From Synchiropus splendidus (lineage: Eukaryota; Chordata; Actinopteri; Syngnathiformes; Callionymidae): a stretch of 64,000 bases of DNA. The translations under genes were made by a program, and so were the position numbers. The stretch covers positions 17,703,563 through 17,767,562 of the forward strand of contig NC_071348.1 in assembly GCF_027744825.2 (NCBI RefSeq), given 5' to 3'. Of this stretch, positions 42,660 to 56,397 are shown in pieces; positions within the stretch are counted from its first letter, which is position 1, and each line of letters opens with the position of its first letter. The notes under the pieces are model-generated. The model saw only the letters and a program-made list of their open reading frames with translations, was not told the origin of the DNA and made no database searches.

Positions 42660-45600
42660 GTCAATTCCGGAACGCCAAACATTAAAATGTTGATAACTTT
42701 AGAAAAACACTTCAGACAGCTTAGATTTGATGTACAACTACGAGAAAGACCTATTCTGCTATAGCGCAAGTTTAAAATTTCATGTTCTGAAGCTTCCCTG
42801 CAAAGTTATGGCACAATGCAGAAAACACGTCTTCAGCCTGAGATAAGATAGATTCCGGAACGCCAAACATAAAAATGTTGATAACTTCGGAAAAACACTT
42901 CAGACAGCTTAGTTTTGATCTGCAACTACTTGAAAGACCCTTTCTGCTATAGTGGGGGGTGAAAATTTCATGTTCTGAAGCTTTATGCAAAGTTATGGCA
43001 CAATGCGTAAAACGCGTTTTCAGCCTGAGATAAGGTCAATTCCGGAACGCCAAACATTAAAATGTTGATAACTTTAGAAAAACACTTCAGACAGCTTAGA
43101 TTTGATGTACAACTACGAGAAAGACCTATTCTGCTATAGCGCAAGTTTAAAATTTCATGTTCTGAAGCTTCCCTGCAAAGTTATGGCACAATGCAGAAAA
43201 CGCGTTTTCAGCCTGAGAAAAGGTCGATCCCGGAACGCCAAACATAAAAATGTTGATAACTTTGGATAAACACTTCAGACAGCTTGGCTTTGATGTGCAA
43301 CTACTAGAAAGACCATTTCTGCTATAGTGGGATGTGAAAATTTCATGTTCTGAAGCTTGCCTGCAAAGTTATGGCACAATGCAGAAAACACGTCTTCAGC
43401 CTGAGATAAGATAGATTCCGGAACGCCAAACATAAAAATGTTGATAACTTTGGAAAAACACTTCAGACTGCTTAGATTATATGTGCAACTACTAGACAGA
43501 CCCTTTCTGCTATAGCGGGAGGTGAAAATTTCATGTTCTGAAGCTTTTTGCAAAGTTATGGCACAATGCATAAAACGCGTTTTCAGCCTGAGATAAGGTG
43601 GTTTCCAAAACGCCAAACGTAAAAATGTTGATTACTTTGGAAAAACACTTCTGACAGCTTAGATTTAATGTGCAACTACTAGAAATAACCTTTCTGCTAA
43701 AGTGGGAGGTGAACATTTCATGTTCTGAAGCTTCCCTGCAATGTTATGGCACAATGCAGAAAACGCGTTTTCAGCCTGAGATAAGGTGGATTCCGGAACG
43801 CCAAACATAAGAATGTTGATAACTTTGGAAAAACAGTTCAAACAGCTTCGATCTGATGTGCAACTACTAGAAAGACCCTTTTTGCTATAGTGGGAGGTGA
43901 AAATTTCATGTTCTGAAGCTTCCCTGTAAAGTTATGGCACAATGCAGAAAACGCGTTTTCAGCCTCACATATGGTCAAATCCGGAATGCCAAACATAAAA
44001 ATGTTGATAACTTTGGAAAAACACTTCAGACAGCTTAGATTTGATGTGTAAGTACTAGAAAGACCCTTTCAGCTATAGTGGGAGGTGAACATTTCATGTT
44101 CTGAGGCTTCCCTGCAAAGTTATGGCACAATGCAGAAAACGCGTTTTCAGCCTGAGATAAGATCGATTCCGGAACGCCAAACATAAAAATGTTGATAACT
44201 TTGGAAAAACACTTCAGACAGCTTAGATGTGATGTGCAACTACTAGAAAGATCCTTTCTGATAGAGTGGGAGGTGAAAATTTCATGTTCTGAAGCTTCCC
44301 TGCAAAGTTATGGCACAATGCAGAAAATGCGTTTTCAGCCTGAGATAAGGTCGATTCCGGAACGCCAAATATGAAAATGTTGATAACTTTGGAAAAACAC
44401 TTCAGACAGCTTCGATTTGATGTGCAACTACAAGACAGACCCTTTCTGCAACAGTGGGTGGTTAAAATTTCTTATTCTGAAGCTTCCCTGCAAAGTTATG
44501 GCACAATGCGGAAAAAAAGGTTTTCAGCCTGAGATAAAGTCGATTCCGGAACGCGAAACATAAAAATGTTGATATCTTTGGAAAAACACTTCAGACAGCT
44601 TAGATTTCACGTGAAACTACTAGAAAGACCCTTTCTGCTATAGTGGGAGGTGAACATTTCATGTTCTGAAGCTTCCCTGCAAAGGTATGGCACAATGCAG
44701 AAAACGCGTTTTCAGCCTGAGATAAGGTGGGTTCCCGAACGCCAAACATAAAACTGTTGATAACTTTGAAAAGACACTTCAGACAGCTTAGATTCGATGT
44801 GCAACTACGAGAAAGACCCTTTCTACTATAGCGGGAGGTGAAAATTTCATGTTCTGAGGCTTCCCTGCAAAGTTACGGCACAATGCAGAAAACACATTTT
44901 CAGACTGAGATAAGGTAGGTTCCAGAACGCCAAACAAAAAAATGTTGATAACTTTGGGAAAACATTTCAGACAGCTTAGATTTTATCTGCAACTACTAGA
45001 AAGACCCTTTCTGCTATAGTGAGAAGTGGAAAATTTCATGTTCTGAAGCTTTATGCAAAGTTATGGCACAATGCGTAAAATGCGTTTTCAGCCTGAGATA
45101 AGGTCGATTCCAGAACGCCAAACATAAAAATGTTAATAACTTTGGAAATACACTTCAGACAGCTTAGATTTGATGTGCAACTACTAGAAAGACCATTTCT
45201 GCGAAAGTGGGACCTGAAAATTTCATGTTCTGAAGCTTCCCTGCAAAGTTATGGCACAATGCAGAAAAAACGTTTTCAGCCTGAGATAAGGTCGATTCCG
45301 GAACGAAAAACATAAAAATGTAGATAAGTTTGGAAAAACACTTCAGACAGCTTAGATTTGATGTGCAACTACTAGAAAGACCCTTTCTGCTATAGTGGGA
45401 GGTGAAAATTTCATGTTCTGAAGATTCCCTGCAAAGTTATGGCACAATGCAGAAAACGCGTTTTCAGCCTGAGATAAGGTTGATTCCGGAACGCCAAACA
45501 TAAGAATGTTGATAACTTTGGAAAAACACTCCAGACAGCTAAGATTTGAAGTGCAACTACTAGAAAGACCCTTTCTGCTATAGTGGGATGTGAAAATTTC

Positions 45601-45727
45601 ATGTTCTGAAGCTTCCCTGCAAAGTTATATCACAATGCAGAAAACGCATTTTCAGCCAGAGATAAGGTCAATTCTGGAATGCCAAACATAAAAATGTTGA
45701 TAACTTTGGAAAAACACTTCAAACAGC

Positions 45728-48700
45728 TTAGATTTGATGTGCAACTACTAGAAAGACCCTTTCTGCTATAGTGGGAGGTGAAAATTTCATGTTCTGAAGC
45801 TTCTCTGCAAAGTTATGGCACAATGCAGAAAACGCGTTTTCAGCCTGAGATAAGGTGGGTTTCGGAACGCCAAACATAAAAATGTTGATAACTTTGGAAA
45901 AATACTTCAGACAGCTTAGATTTGATCTGCAACTACTAGAAAGACCCCTTCTGCTATAGTGGGAGGTGAAAATTTCATGTTCTGAAGCTTCCATGCAAAG
46001 TTATGCCACAATGCAGGAAACGCGTTTTCAGCCTGAGATAAGGTCGATTCCGGAACGCCAAACATAAAAATGTTGATAACTTTGGAAAAACACTTCAGAC
46101 AGCTTAGATTTGATGTGCAACCACTAGAAAGACCCTTTCTGCTATAGTTGGAGGTGAAAATTTCATTTTCTGAAGTTTCCCTGCAAAGTTATGCCACAAT
46201 GCAGGAAACGCGTTTTCAGCCTGAGATAAGGTCGATTCCGGAACGCCAAACATAAAAATATTGATAACTTTGGAAAAACACTTGAGACAGCTTAGATTTG
46301 ATGTGCAACTACTAGAAAGACCCTTTCTGCTATAGTGGGAGTTGAAAATTTCATGTTCTGAAGTTTCCCTGCAAAGTTATGGCACAATGCGTAAAACGCG
46401 TTTTCAGCTTGAGATAAGGTTGTTTCTGGAACGCCAAACATAAAAATGGTGTTAACTTTGGAAAAACACTTCAAACAGCTTAGATTTGATGTGCAACTAC
46501 AAGAAAGACCCTTTCTGCTATAGTGGGAGTTGAAAATTTCATGTTCTGAAGTTTCCCTGCAAAGTTATGGCACAATGCTGAAAACGTGTTTTCAGCCTGA
46601 GATAAGGTCGATTCTGGAACGCCAAACATAAGAATGTTGATAACTTTGGAAAAACACTTCAGACAGGTTAGATTTGATGTGCAACTACTAGAAGGACCCT
46701 TTCTGCTATAGTGGGAGGTGAAAATTTCATGTTCTTAAGCTTCGCTGCAAAGTTCTGGCACAATGCGTAAAACTCGTTTTCAGCCTGAGATGAGGTGGGT
46801 TCCGGAACGCCAAATACAAAAATGTTTAAAACTATCGAAAAACACTTCAGACAGCTTAGATTTGATGTGCAAGTAGGAGAAAAACCCTTTCTGCTTTAGT
46901 GGGAATTGAAAATTTCATGTTCTGAAGCTTTCCTGCAAAGCTATGGCACAATGCGTAAAACGCGTTTTCAGGCAGAGATAAGGTTGATTCCGGAACGCCA
47001 AACATAAAAATGTTGATAACTTCGGAAAAACACATCAGTCAGCTTAGATTTGACGTGCAACTACGAGAAAGACCCTTTCTGCTATAGTGGGATGTGAAAA
47101 TGTAATGTTCTGAAGCTTTATGCAAAGTTATGGCACAATGCCGAAAAAGCGTTTTCAGCCTGAGATAAGGTCGATTCCGGAACGCCAAACATAAAAATGT
47201 TGATAACTTTGGAAAAACACTTCAGACAGCTTAGATTCGATGTACAAGTACTAGAAAGACCCTTTCTGCTATATTGGGAGGTGAAAATTTCATGTTCTTA
47301 AGCTTCGCTGCAAAGTTCTGGCACAATGCGTAAAACTCGTTTTCAGCCTGAGATGAGGTTGATTTCAGAACGACAAACAAAAAAATTTTGCTAACTTTGG
47401 AAATACACTTCAGACAGCTTAGATTTGATGTGCAACTACTAGAAAGACCCTTTCTGCTATAGTGGGAGGTTAAAATTTCATGTTCTGAAGCTTCGCTGCA
47501 AAGTTATGGCACAATGCAGAAAACACGTTTTCAGCCTGACAAAAGGTGGGTTCCGGAACGCCAAACATAAAAAAGTTGAGAACTTTGGAAAAACAGTTCA
47601 GACAGCTTAGATTTGATGTGCAACTACTAGAAAGACCCTTTCTGCTATAGTGGGAGGAGAAAATTTCATGTTCTGAAGTCGCCCTGCAAAGTTATGGCAC
47701 AATGCAGAAAACGCGATTTCAGCCTGAGATAAGGTGGGTTTCGGAACGCCAAACAAAAAAATGTTGATAACTTTCGAAAAACACTTCAGGCAGCTTAGAT
47801 TTGATGTGCAACTACGAGAAAGACGATTTCTGCTATAGTGGGAGGTGTAAATTTCATGTTCTGAAACTTCCCTGCAAAGTTATGGCACAATGCAGAAAAC
47901 ACGTTTTCAGCATGAGACAAGGTCAATTCTGGAACGGCAAACATAGAAATATGATAACTTTGGAAAAACACTTCAGACAGCTTAGATTTGATGTGCAACT
48001 ACTCGAAAGACCCTTTCTGCTATGGTGGGAGGTGAAAATTTCATGTTCTGAAGCTTCCCTGCAATGTTATGGCACAATGCAGGAAACGCGTTTTCAGCCT
48101 GAGATAAGGTCGATTCCGGAACGAAAAACATAAAAATGTTGATAACTTCGGAAAAACACATCAGACAGCTTAGATTTCATTTGCAACTACGAGAAAGACC
48201 CTTTCTGCTATAGTGGGATGTGAAAATTTCATGTTCTGAAGCTTCCCTGCAAAGTTATATCACAATGCAGAAAACGCATTTTCAGCCAGAGATAAGGTCG
48301 ATTCTGGAATGCCAAACATAAAAATGTTGATAACTTTGGAAAAACACTTCAAACAGCTTAGATTTGATGTGCAACTACTAGAAAGACCCTTTCTGCTATA
48401 GTGGGATGTGAAAATTTCATGTTCTGAAGCTTCCCTGCAAAGTTATATCACAATGCAGAAAACGCATTTTCAGCCAGAGATAAGGTGGGTTTCGGAACGC
48501 CAAACATAAAAATGTTGATAACTTTGGAAAAAGACTTCAAACAGCTTAGATTTGATGTGCAACTACTAAAAAGACCCTTTCTGCTATAGTGGGTGGCGAA
48601 CATTCGATGTTCTGAAGCTTAATGCAAAGTTATGGCACAATGCGTAAAACGCGTTTTCAGCATGAGATAAGGTCGATTCCGGAACGCCAAACATAAAAAT

Positions 48701-51700
48701 GTTGATAACTTTGGAAAAATACTTCAGACAGCTTAGATTTGATCTGCAACTACTAGAAAGATCCCTTCTGCTATAGTGGGAGGTGAAAATTTCATGTTCT
48801 GAAGCATTATGCAGAGTTATGGCACAATGCGTAAAACGCATTTTCAGCCTGAGATAAGGTCGATTCCGGAACGCCAAACATTAAAATGTTGATAACTTTG
48901 GAAAAACACTTCAGACAGCTTAGCTTTGATGGTGCAACTACTAGAACGACCCTTTCTGCTATAGTGGGATGTGAAAATTTCATGTTCTGAAGCTTCCTTG
49001 CAAAGTTATGGCACAATGCAGAAAACACATTTTCAGCCTGATTTCAGTTGGGTTCAGGAATGAGAAACATAAAAAAGTTGATAACCTTGGAACAACACTT
49101 CAGACAGCTTAGATTTGATGTGCAACTCACAGAAAGACCCTTTCTGATATAGTGGGTGGTGAAAATTCGATGTTCTGAAGCTTCCCTCCAAAGTTATGGC
49201 ACAATGCGTAAAACGCATTTTCAGCCTTAGATAAGGTCGATTACGGAACGCCAAACATTAAAATGTTGATAACTTTGGAAAAACACTTCAGACAGCTTAG
49301 CTTTGATGGTGCAACTACTAGAACGACCCTTTCTGCTACAGTGGGATGTGAAAATTTCATGTTCCGAAGCTTCCCTGCAAAGTTATGGCACAATTCCGAA
49401 AACGCGTTTCCAGCCTGAGATACGGTCGATTCCGGAACGCCAAACATAAAAATGTTGATAACTTTGGAAAAACACTTAAGACAGCTTAGATTTGATGTGC
49501 AACTACTAGAAAGACCCTTTCTGTTATAGTGGGAGTTGAAAATTCGATGTTCTGAAGCTTCCCTGCAAAGTTATGGCACAATGCGTAAAACGCATTTTCA
49601 CCCTGAGATGAGGTCGATTCCGGAACGCCAAACATAAAAGTGTTAATAACTTTGGAAAAACACTTCAGACAGCTTAGATTTGATGTGTAACTACTAGAAA
49701 GACCCTTTCTGCTATAGTGGGAGGTGAAAATTTCATGTTCTGAAGCTTCCCTGCAAAGTTATGCCACAATGCAGGAAACGCGTTTTCAGCCTGAGATAAG
49801 GTGGGTTCCGGAACGCAAAACATAAAAATGTTGAGAACTTTGGAAAAACACTTCAGACAGCTTAGATTTGATGTGCAACTACTAGAAAGACCCTTTCTGC
49901 TATAGTGGGATGTTTAAATGTCATGTTCTGAAGCTTCCCTGCAAAGTTATGGCACAATGCAGAAAAGGCGTTTTCAATAAGGTGCGATCCGGAACGCCAA
50001 ACATAAAAATGTTGATAACTTTCGAAAAACACTTCAGACAGCTTAGATTTGTTGTGCAACTACTAGAAAGACCCTTTCTGCTGTAGTGGGAGGTGAATTT
50101 TTCATGTTCTGAAGCTTCCCTCCAAATTTATGGCACAATGCAGAAAACGCGTTTTCAGCCTGAGATAAGGTCGATTCCGGAACGGCAAACATAAAAATGT
50201 TGATAACTTTGGAAAAACACTTCAGACAGCTTAGATTTGACAAGCAACTACTAGAAAGACCCTTTCTGCTATAGTGGGAGGTGAAAACTTCATGTTCTGA
50301 AGCTTCCCTGCAAAGTTAAGGCACAGTGCAGAAAACGCGTTTTCAGCCTGAGATATGGTCGATTCCGGAACGCAAAACATAAAAATGTTGAAAACTTTGG
50401 AAAAACACTTCAGACAGCTTAGATTTGATGTGCAACTACTAGAAAGACCCTTTCTGCAACAGGGGGTGGTTAAAATTTCTTATTCTGAAGTTTCCTGCAA
50501 AGTTATGGCACAATGCAGAAAACGCGTTTTCAGCTTGAGATAAGGTGGTTTCCCGAACGCCAAACATAAAAATGTTGAAAACTTTGGAAAAACACTTCAG
50601 ACAGCTCAGATTTGATGAGCAACTCTTAGAAAGACCCTTTCTGCTATAGTGGAAGTTTAAAATTTCATGTTCTGAAGCTTCCTTGCAAAGTTATGGCACA
50701 ATGCGGAAAAAAAGGTTTTCAGCCTGAGATAAAGTCGGTTCCGGAACGCCAAACATAAAAATGTTGATAACTTTGGAAAAACACTTCAGACAGCTTAGAT
50801 TTCACGTGAAACTACTAGAAAGACCCTTTCTGCTATAGTGGGAGTTGAAATTTTCATGTTCTGAAGCTTTCCTGCAAAGTTATGGCACAATGCGTAAAAC
50901 GCGTTTTCAGCCTGCGATAAGGTCGATTCCGGAACGCCAAACATAAAAATATTGATAACTTTGGAAAAACTCTTTAGACAGCTTAGATTTGATGTGCAAC
51001 TACTAGAAAGACCCTTTCTGCTATCGTGGGAGGTGAAAATTTCATGTTCTGAAGCTTCCCTGCAAAGTTATGTCACAATGCAGAAAACGCGTTTTCAGCC
51101 TCACATAAGGTCAATTCCGGAACGCCAAACATAAAAATGTTAATAACTTCGGAAAAACACTTCAGACAGCTTAGATTTGATGTGCAACTACTAGAAAGAC
51201 CCTTTCTGCTATAGTGGGAGGTGAAATTTTTTTGTTCTGAAGCTTCCCTGCAAAGTTATGGCACAATGCAGAAAACGCGTTTTCAGCCTCACATAAGGTC
51301 GATTCCGGAACGCCAAACATAAAAATGTTGATAACTTCCGAAAAACACTTCAGACAGCTTAGATTTGATGTGCAACTAAAGAAAGACCCTTTCTGCTATA
51401 GTGGGTAGTGAAAATTTCATGTTCTGAAGCTTCCCTGCAAAGTTATGGCACAATGCCTAAAACACGTTTTCAGCCTGAGATAAGGTCGATTTCAGAACGG
51501 CAAACATAGAAATGTTGCTAACTTTGGAAAAACACTTCAGACAGCTTAGATTTGATGTACAACTACTAGAAAGACCCTTTCTGCTATAGTGGGAGGTGAA
51601 AATTTCATGTTCTGAAGTTTCCCTGCAAAATTATGGCACAATGCAGAAAAGGCGTTTTCAATAAGGTGTGTTCCGGAACGCCAAACATAAAAATGTTGAT

Positions 51701-54289
51701 AACTTTCGAAAAACACTTCAGACAGCTTAGATTTGTTGTGCAACCACTCGAAAGACCCTTTCTGCTATAGCGGGAGGTGAAAATTTCATATTCTGCAGCT
51801 TTCCTGCAAAGTGATGGCACAATGCAGAGAACGCGATTTGAGCCTGAGATAAGGTTGATTACGGAACGCCAAACATAAAAATGTTGAAAACTTTGGAAAA
51901 ACACTTCAGACAGCTCAGATTTGATGAGCAACTCTTAGAAAGACCCTTTCTGCTATAGTGGAAGTTTAAAATTTCATGTTCTGAAGCTTCCTTGCAAAGT
52001 TATGGCACAATGCGGAAAAAAAGGTTTTCAGCCTGAGATAAAGTCGGTTCCGGAACGCCAAACATAAAAATGTTGATAGCTTTGGAAAAACACTTCAGAC
52101 AGCTTAGATTTCACGTGAAACTACTAGAAAGACCCTTTCTGCTATAGTGGGAGTTGAAATTTTCATGTTCTGAAGCTTTCCTGCAAAGTTATGGCACAAT
52201 GCGTAAAACGCGTTTACAGCCTGAGATAAGGTTGATTCCGGAACACCAAACATGAAAGTGTTGATAATTCTGGAAAAACACTTCAGACAGCTTAGATTTG
52301 ATGTGCAACTACTAGAAAGACCATTTCTGCCATTGTGGAAGTGAAAATTCGATGTTCTGAAGCTTCCCTGCAAAGTTATGCCACAATGCAGGAAACGCGT
52401 TTTCAGCCTGCGATAAGGTCGATTCCGGAACGCCAAACATAAAAATATTGATAACTTTGGAAAAACTCTTTAGACAGCTTAGATTTGATGTGCAACTACT
52501 AGAAAGACCCTTTCTGCTATCGTGGGAGGTGAAAATTTCATGTTCTGAAGGTTCCCTGCAAAGTTATGTCACAATGCAGAAAACGCGTTTTCAGCCTCAC
52601 ATAAGGTCAATTCCGGAACGCCAAACATAAAAATGTTAATAACTTCGGAAAAACACTTCAGACAGCTTAGATTTGATGTGCAACTACTAGAAAGACCCTT
52701 TCTTCTATAGTGGGAGGTGAAATTTTTTTGTTCTGAAGCTTCCCTGCAAAGTTATGGCACAATGCAGAAAACGCGTTTTCAGCCTCACATAAGGTCGATT
52801 CCGGAACGCCAAACATAAAAATGTTGATAACTTCCGAAAAACACTTCAGACAGCTTAGATTTGATGTGCAACTACAAGAAAGACCCTTTCTGCTATAGTG
52901 GGTAGTGAAAATTTCATGTTCTGAAGCTTCCCTGCAAAGTTATGGCACAATGCCTAAAACACGTTTTCAGCCTGAGATAAGGTCGATTTCAGAACGGCAA
53001 ACATAAAAATGTTGCTAACTTTGGAAAAACACTTCAGACAGCTTAGATTTGATGTACAACTACTAGAAAGACCCTTTCTGCTATAGTGGGAGGTGAAAAT
53101 TTCATGTTCTGAAGTTTCCCTGCAAAATTATGGCACAATGCAGAAAAGGCGTTTTCAATAAGGTGTGTTCCGGAACGCCAAACATAAAAATGTTGATAAC
53201 TTTCGAAAAACACTTCAGACAGCTTAGATTTGTTGTGCAACTACTCGAAAGACCCTTTCTGCTATAGCGGGAGGTGAAAATTTCATATTCTCCAGCTTTC
53301 CTGCAAAGTGATGGCACAATGCAGAGAACGCGATTTGAGCCTGAGATAAGGTTGATTACGGAACGCCAAACATAAGACTGTTGATGACTTTGGAAAAACA
53401 CTTCAGACAGCTTAGATTTGATGTGCAACTACGAGAAAGACCCTTTCTGCTATAGTGGGAGGTGAAAATTTCATGTTCTGAAGCTTCCCTACAAAGTTAT
53501 GCCACAATGCAGGAAACGCGTTTTCAGCCTGAAATAAGGTCGATTCCGGAACGCCAAAAATAAAAATATTGATAACTTTGGAAAAACACTTCAGACAGCG
53601 TAGATTTGATGTGCAACTACTAGAAAGACCCTTTCTGCTATAGTGGGAGGTGAAAATTTCATGTTCTGAAGCTTTCCTGCAAAGTTATGGCACAATGCGT
53701 AAAAAGCGTTTTCAGCCTGAGATAAGGTTGATTCTGGAACGCCAAACATAAAAATGTTGATAACTTTGGAAAAACACTTCAGACAGCGTAGATTTGATGT
53801 GAGACTACTAGAAAGACCCTTTCTGCTATAGTGGGAGGTGAAATTTTCATGTTCTGAAGCTTCCCTGCAAAGTTATGGCACAATGCGTAAAACGCTTTTT
53901 TAGCCGGAGATGAGGTTGATTTCAGAACCCCAAACATAAAAATGTTGATAACTCAGGAAAAATTCTACAGACAGCTTAGATTTTATGTGCAACTACTAGA
54001 AAGTCCCTTTCTGCTAAAGCGGGAGGAGATAATTTCATGTTCTGAAGTCTCCCTGCAAAGTAATGGCACTATCCAGAAAACGCGTTTTCAGCCTGAGATA
54101 AGGTCGATTCCGGAACGCCAAACATAAAAATGTTGATAACTTTGGAAAAACACTTCAGACAGCTTAGATTTCACGTGAAACTACTAGAAAGACCCTTTCT
54201 GCAATAGTGGGAGGTGAAAATTTCATGTTCTTAAGCTTTATGCATAGTTGTGGCACAATGCTTAAAACACGTTTTCAGCCTGAGATAAG
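45728..54289 (+). repeat. Duplicated satellite segment, copy 2 (8.6 kb)
   Basis: Second copy of 34661-42659. It has about 563 bp more, equal to three monomers, for example an extra pair near 46190-46560 and one near 47160-47350. About 3 kb of ordinary array (42660-45727) separates the copies. Confidence 0.85.
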
Positions 54290-55559
54290 ATGGGTTCCGG
54301 AACGCCAAACATAAAAATGTTGATAAGTTTGGAAAAACACTTCAGACAGCTTAGCTTGAATGTGCAACTACTTGAAAGACCCTTTCTGCCATAGAGGAAG
54401 TTTAAAATGTCATGTTCTGAAGCTCCCCTGAAAAGTTATGGCACAATGCAGCAGAAAAAGCGTTTTCAGCCTGAGATAAGGTGGGTTCCGGAACGCCAAA
54501 CATAAAAATGTTGATAAGTTTGGAAAAATACTTCAGACAGCTTAGCTTTAATGTGAAACTACGAGAAAGACCCTTTCTGCTATTGTGGGATGTGAAAATT
54601 TCATGTTCTGAAGCTTCCCTGCAAAGTTACGGCACAATGCAGAAAACACTTTTTCAGACTGAGATAAGCTGGGTTCCAGAACGCCAAAAAAAAAAATGTT
54701 GATAACTTTGGAAAAACATTTCAGATAGCTTCGATTTTATCTGCAACTACTAGAAAGACCCTTTCTGCTATAGTGGGAGGTGAAAATTTCTTGTTCTGAA
54801 GCTTTATGCGAAGTTATGGCACAATGCGTAAACCGCGTTTTTAGCCTGAGATAAGGTCGATTCCAGAACGCCAAACATTAAAATGTGGATAACTTTGGAA
54901 AAACACTTCAGACTGCTTAGATTTGATGTGCAACTACTAGAAAGACGATTTCTGCTATAGTGGGAGGTGTAAATTTCATGTTCTGAAACTTCCCTGCAAA
55001 GTTATGGCACAATGCAGAAAACACGTTTTCAGCATGAGACAAGGTCAATTCTGGAACGCCAAACATAGAAATATGATAACTTCGGAAAAACACTTCAGAC
55101 AGCTTAGATTTGATGTGCAACTACTCGAAAGACCCTTTCTGCTGTGGTGGGAGGTGAAAATTTTATGTTCTGAAGCTTCCCTGCAATGTTATGGCACAAT
55201 GTAGGAAACGCGTTTTCAGCCTGAGATAAGGTGGGTTTCAGAACGCCAAGGATAAAAATCTTGATAACTTTGGAAAAACACTTCAGACAGCTTAGATTTG
55301 ATGTGCAACTACTAGAAAGACCCTTTCTGCTATAGTGGGAGGTCAAAATTATATGTTCTGAAGCTTCCCTGCAAAGTTAAGGGACAATGCAGAAAACGAT
55401 TTTTCATCCTGAGATAAGGTCGATTCCGGAACGCCAAACATAAAAATTTTGATAACTTTTGAAAAACACTTCAGACAGCTTAGATTTGATGTGCAACTAT
55501 TAGAAAGACCCTTTCTGCTATAGTGGGAGGTGAAAATTTCATGTTCTGAAGCTTCCCTG

Positions 55560-55563
55560 CAAA
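55560..55563. other. Target-site duplication, left copy (CAAA), gypsy element
   Basis: CAAA before TGTTGTGGG, repeated at 63221-63224. The satellite string CCCTGCAAAGTTATGG is split exactly here. Confidence 0.85.
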
Positions 55564-55733
55564 TGTTGTGGGTTAGAAAATGCCCAGAAAATTAGTAAGG
55601 AAAAAGAAGAAAAAACATTCACCCCCTATTTTTCAAAGTAACACCATTTGTTCATTTGAAAACGTTGGATTGTTATTTATCCAGGAGGTGGTGCACATGC
55701 GCCGTGAGGCACATGAGTGACGCATGCGCAGCT

Positions 55734-56185
55734 CAGTAAACAACTGAGCTGAACGAAACCGTGTCTGACTTCTCATGTGCTTCACAGGTAAGCAGTAAAA
55801 AGGAGGTATAAGTGCTCCTCAGCTCGTTAAAGTAAATGAAAAGTGTTTGTGAGTGATTGTATGTCTGTTTGAGGTGAGAGTTTTGCAATGAGAGTCTATC
55901 ATTTAGTTTTCTAAAGCTAATACAGAGACGGTCGGTACCACGTGGGTTGCGTGTGTGAGGATATAGATTGTTGTATTTGGTGTTTGGGTCCTTTTGTTTC
56001 ACACTGATGTTGTTTTTATGTGCAAATATGGCTGTATTGTTGCTTGTTTTTGTTGCTTCAAATGTATTTTGAAAATGTAGAATTAGAGTTTTTACAGTTG
56101 TTGAATTATGTTGAATTATATGTTTAAAATCAGTAAAACAACTGAGCTGAACGAAACCGTGTCTGACTTCTCATGTGCTTCACAG
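55734..56185 (+). repeat. 54-bp direct repeats inside the LTR with intron-like junctions
   Basis: Both copies start CAGTAAA and end GTGCTTCACAG (55734-55787 and 56131-56185, the second with one extra A). The first is followed by GTAAGC, a splice-donor match. The second ends in a pyrimidine-rich acceptor-like tract followed by ATTTTC. The 398 bp between therefore look like an intron. The 3' LTR has the same arrangement (62700-62753 and 63095-63149). Confidence 0.8.
55807..55812 (+). promoter_or_regulatory. Gypsy LTR TATA box
   Basis: TATAAG in GGAGGTATAAGTGCTCC. A start near 55835-55840 is predicted. It lies between the two 54-bp repeats. Confidence 0.5.
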
Positions 56186-56258
56186 ATTTTCTGCATCGTA
56201 TATCGCGGAAATCTATTGTTGCCGACCAGATACCCCTAGATCTGAGGCCGGTAACATT

Positions 56259-56276
56259 TGGGGGCTCGTCCGGGAT
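56259..56276 (+). other. Primer binding site, tRNA-Pro type
   Basis: TGGGGGCTCGTCCGGGAT, two bases after the 5' LTR. It equals the tRNA-Pro primer site familiar from murine leukaemia viruses. Confidence 0.93.
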
Positions 56277-56397
56277 CGTGTTGCAACGTCGGTGTGGGGA
56301 AGAAGTAAGCATCGCCGAGATCTAGTGACTGACACTTCAGGGAAGGCTGCAAAGTCTGCGTCATCCAGAGAGTAGAGGACATAGATTCTACGCTAAG
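56277..56397 (+). other. Leader of the gypsy element
   Basis: 121 bp between the primer site and the gag ATG. No ORF or clear structure was noted. Confidence 0.6.

Larger units (their letters stand above)
22122..55563 (+). repeat. Satellite array, main tract (about 178 monomers)
   Basis: 33.4 kb of the same 188-bp monomer, all in one orientation, with no other gene or element seen. Monomers differ from one another by several to about 20 percent by eye. Variants include AACGCGTTTT changed to ACGCATCATC, GCAGAAAACG changed to GCGTAAAACG, and a shortened form lacking about 12 bp after CGTTTTCA (near 38150, 40025, 41525, 49975, 51660, 53160). All short ORFs here, on both strands, are by-products of the repeat. 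Higher-order duplications inside it are listed separately. Confidence 0.97.
55564..56256 (+). repeat. 5' LTR of the gypsy element
   Basis: 693 bp from TGTTGTGGG to CCGGTAACA. It contains a 54-bp segment present twice (55734-55787 and 56131-56185) and a TATAAG box (55807-55812). No AATAAA was seen. Confidence 0.95.

Noticed and set aside
22122..55563. Dozens of 60-124-codon ORFs on both strands (for example those starting MGSGTPNIKML or MFTSHYSRKGL)
   Set aside because: They are translations of the 188-bp monomer. The length is not divisible by 3, the frame breaks at each unit, and there is no start, splice or codon evidence.
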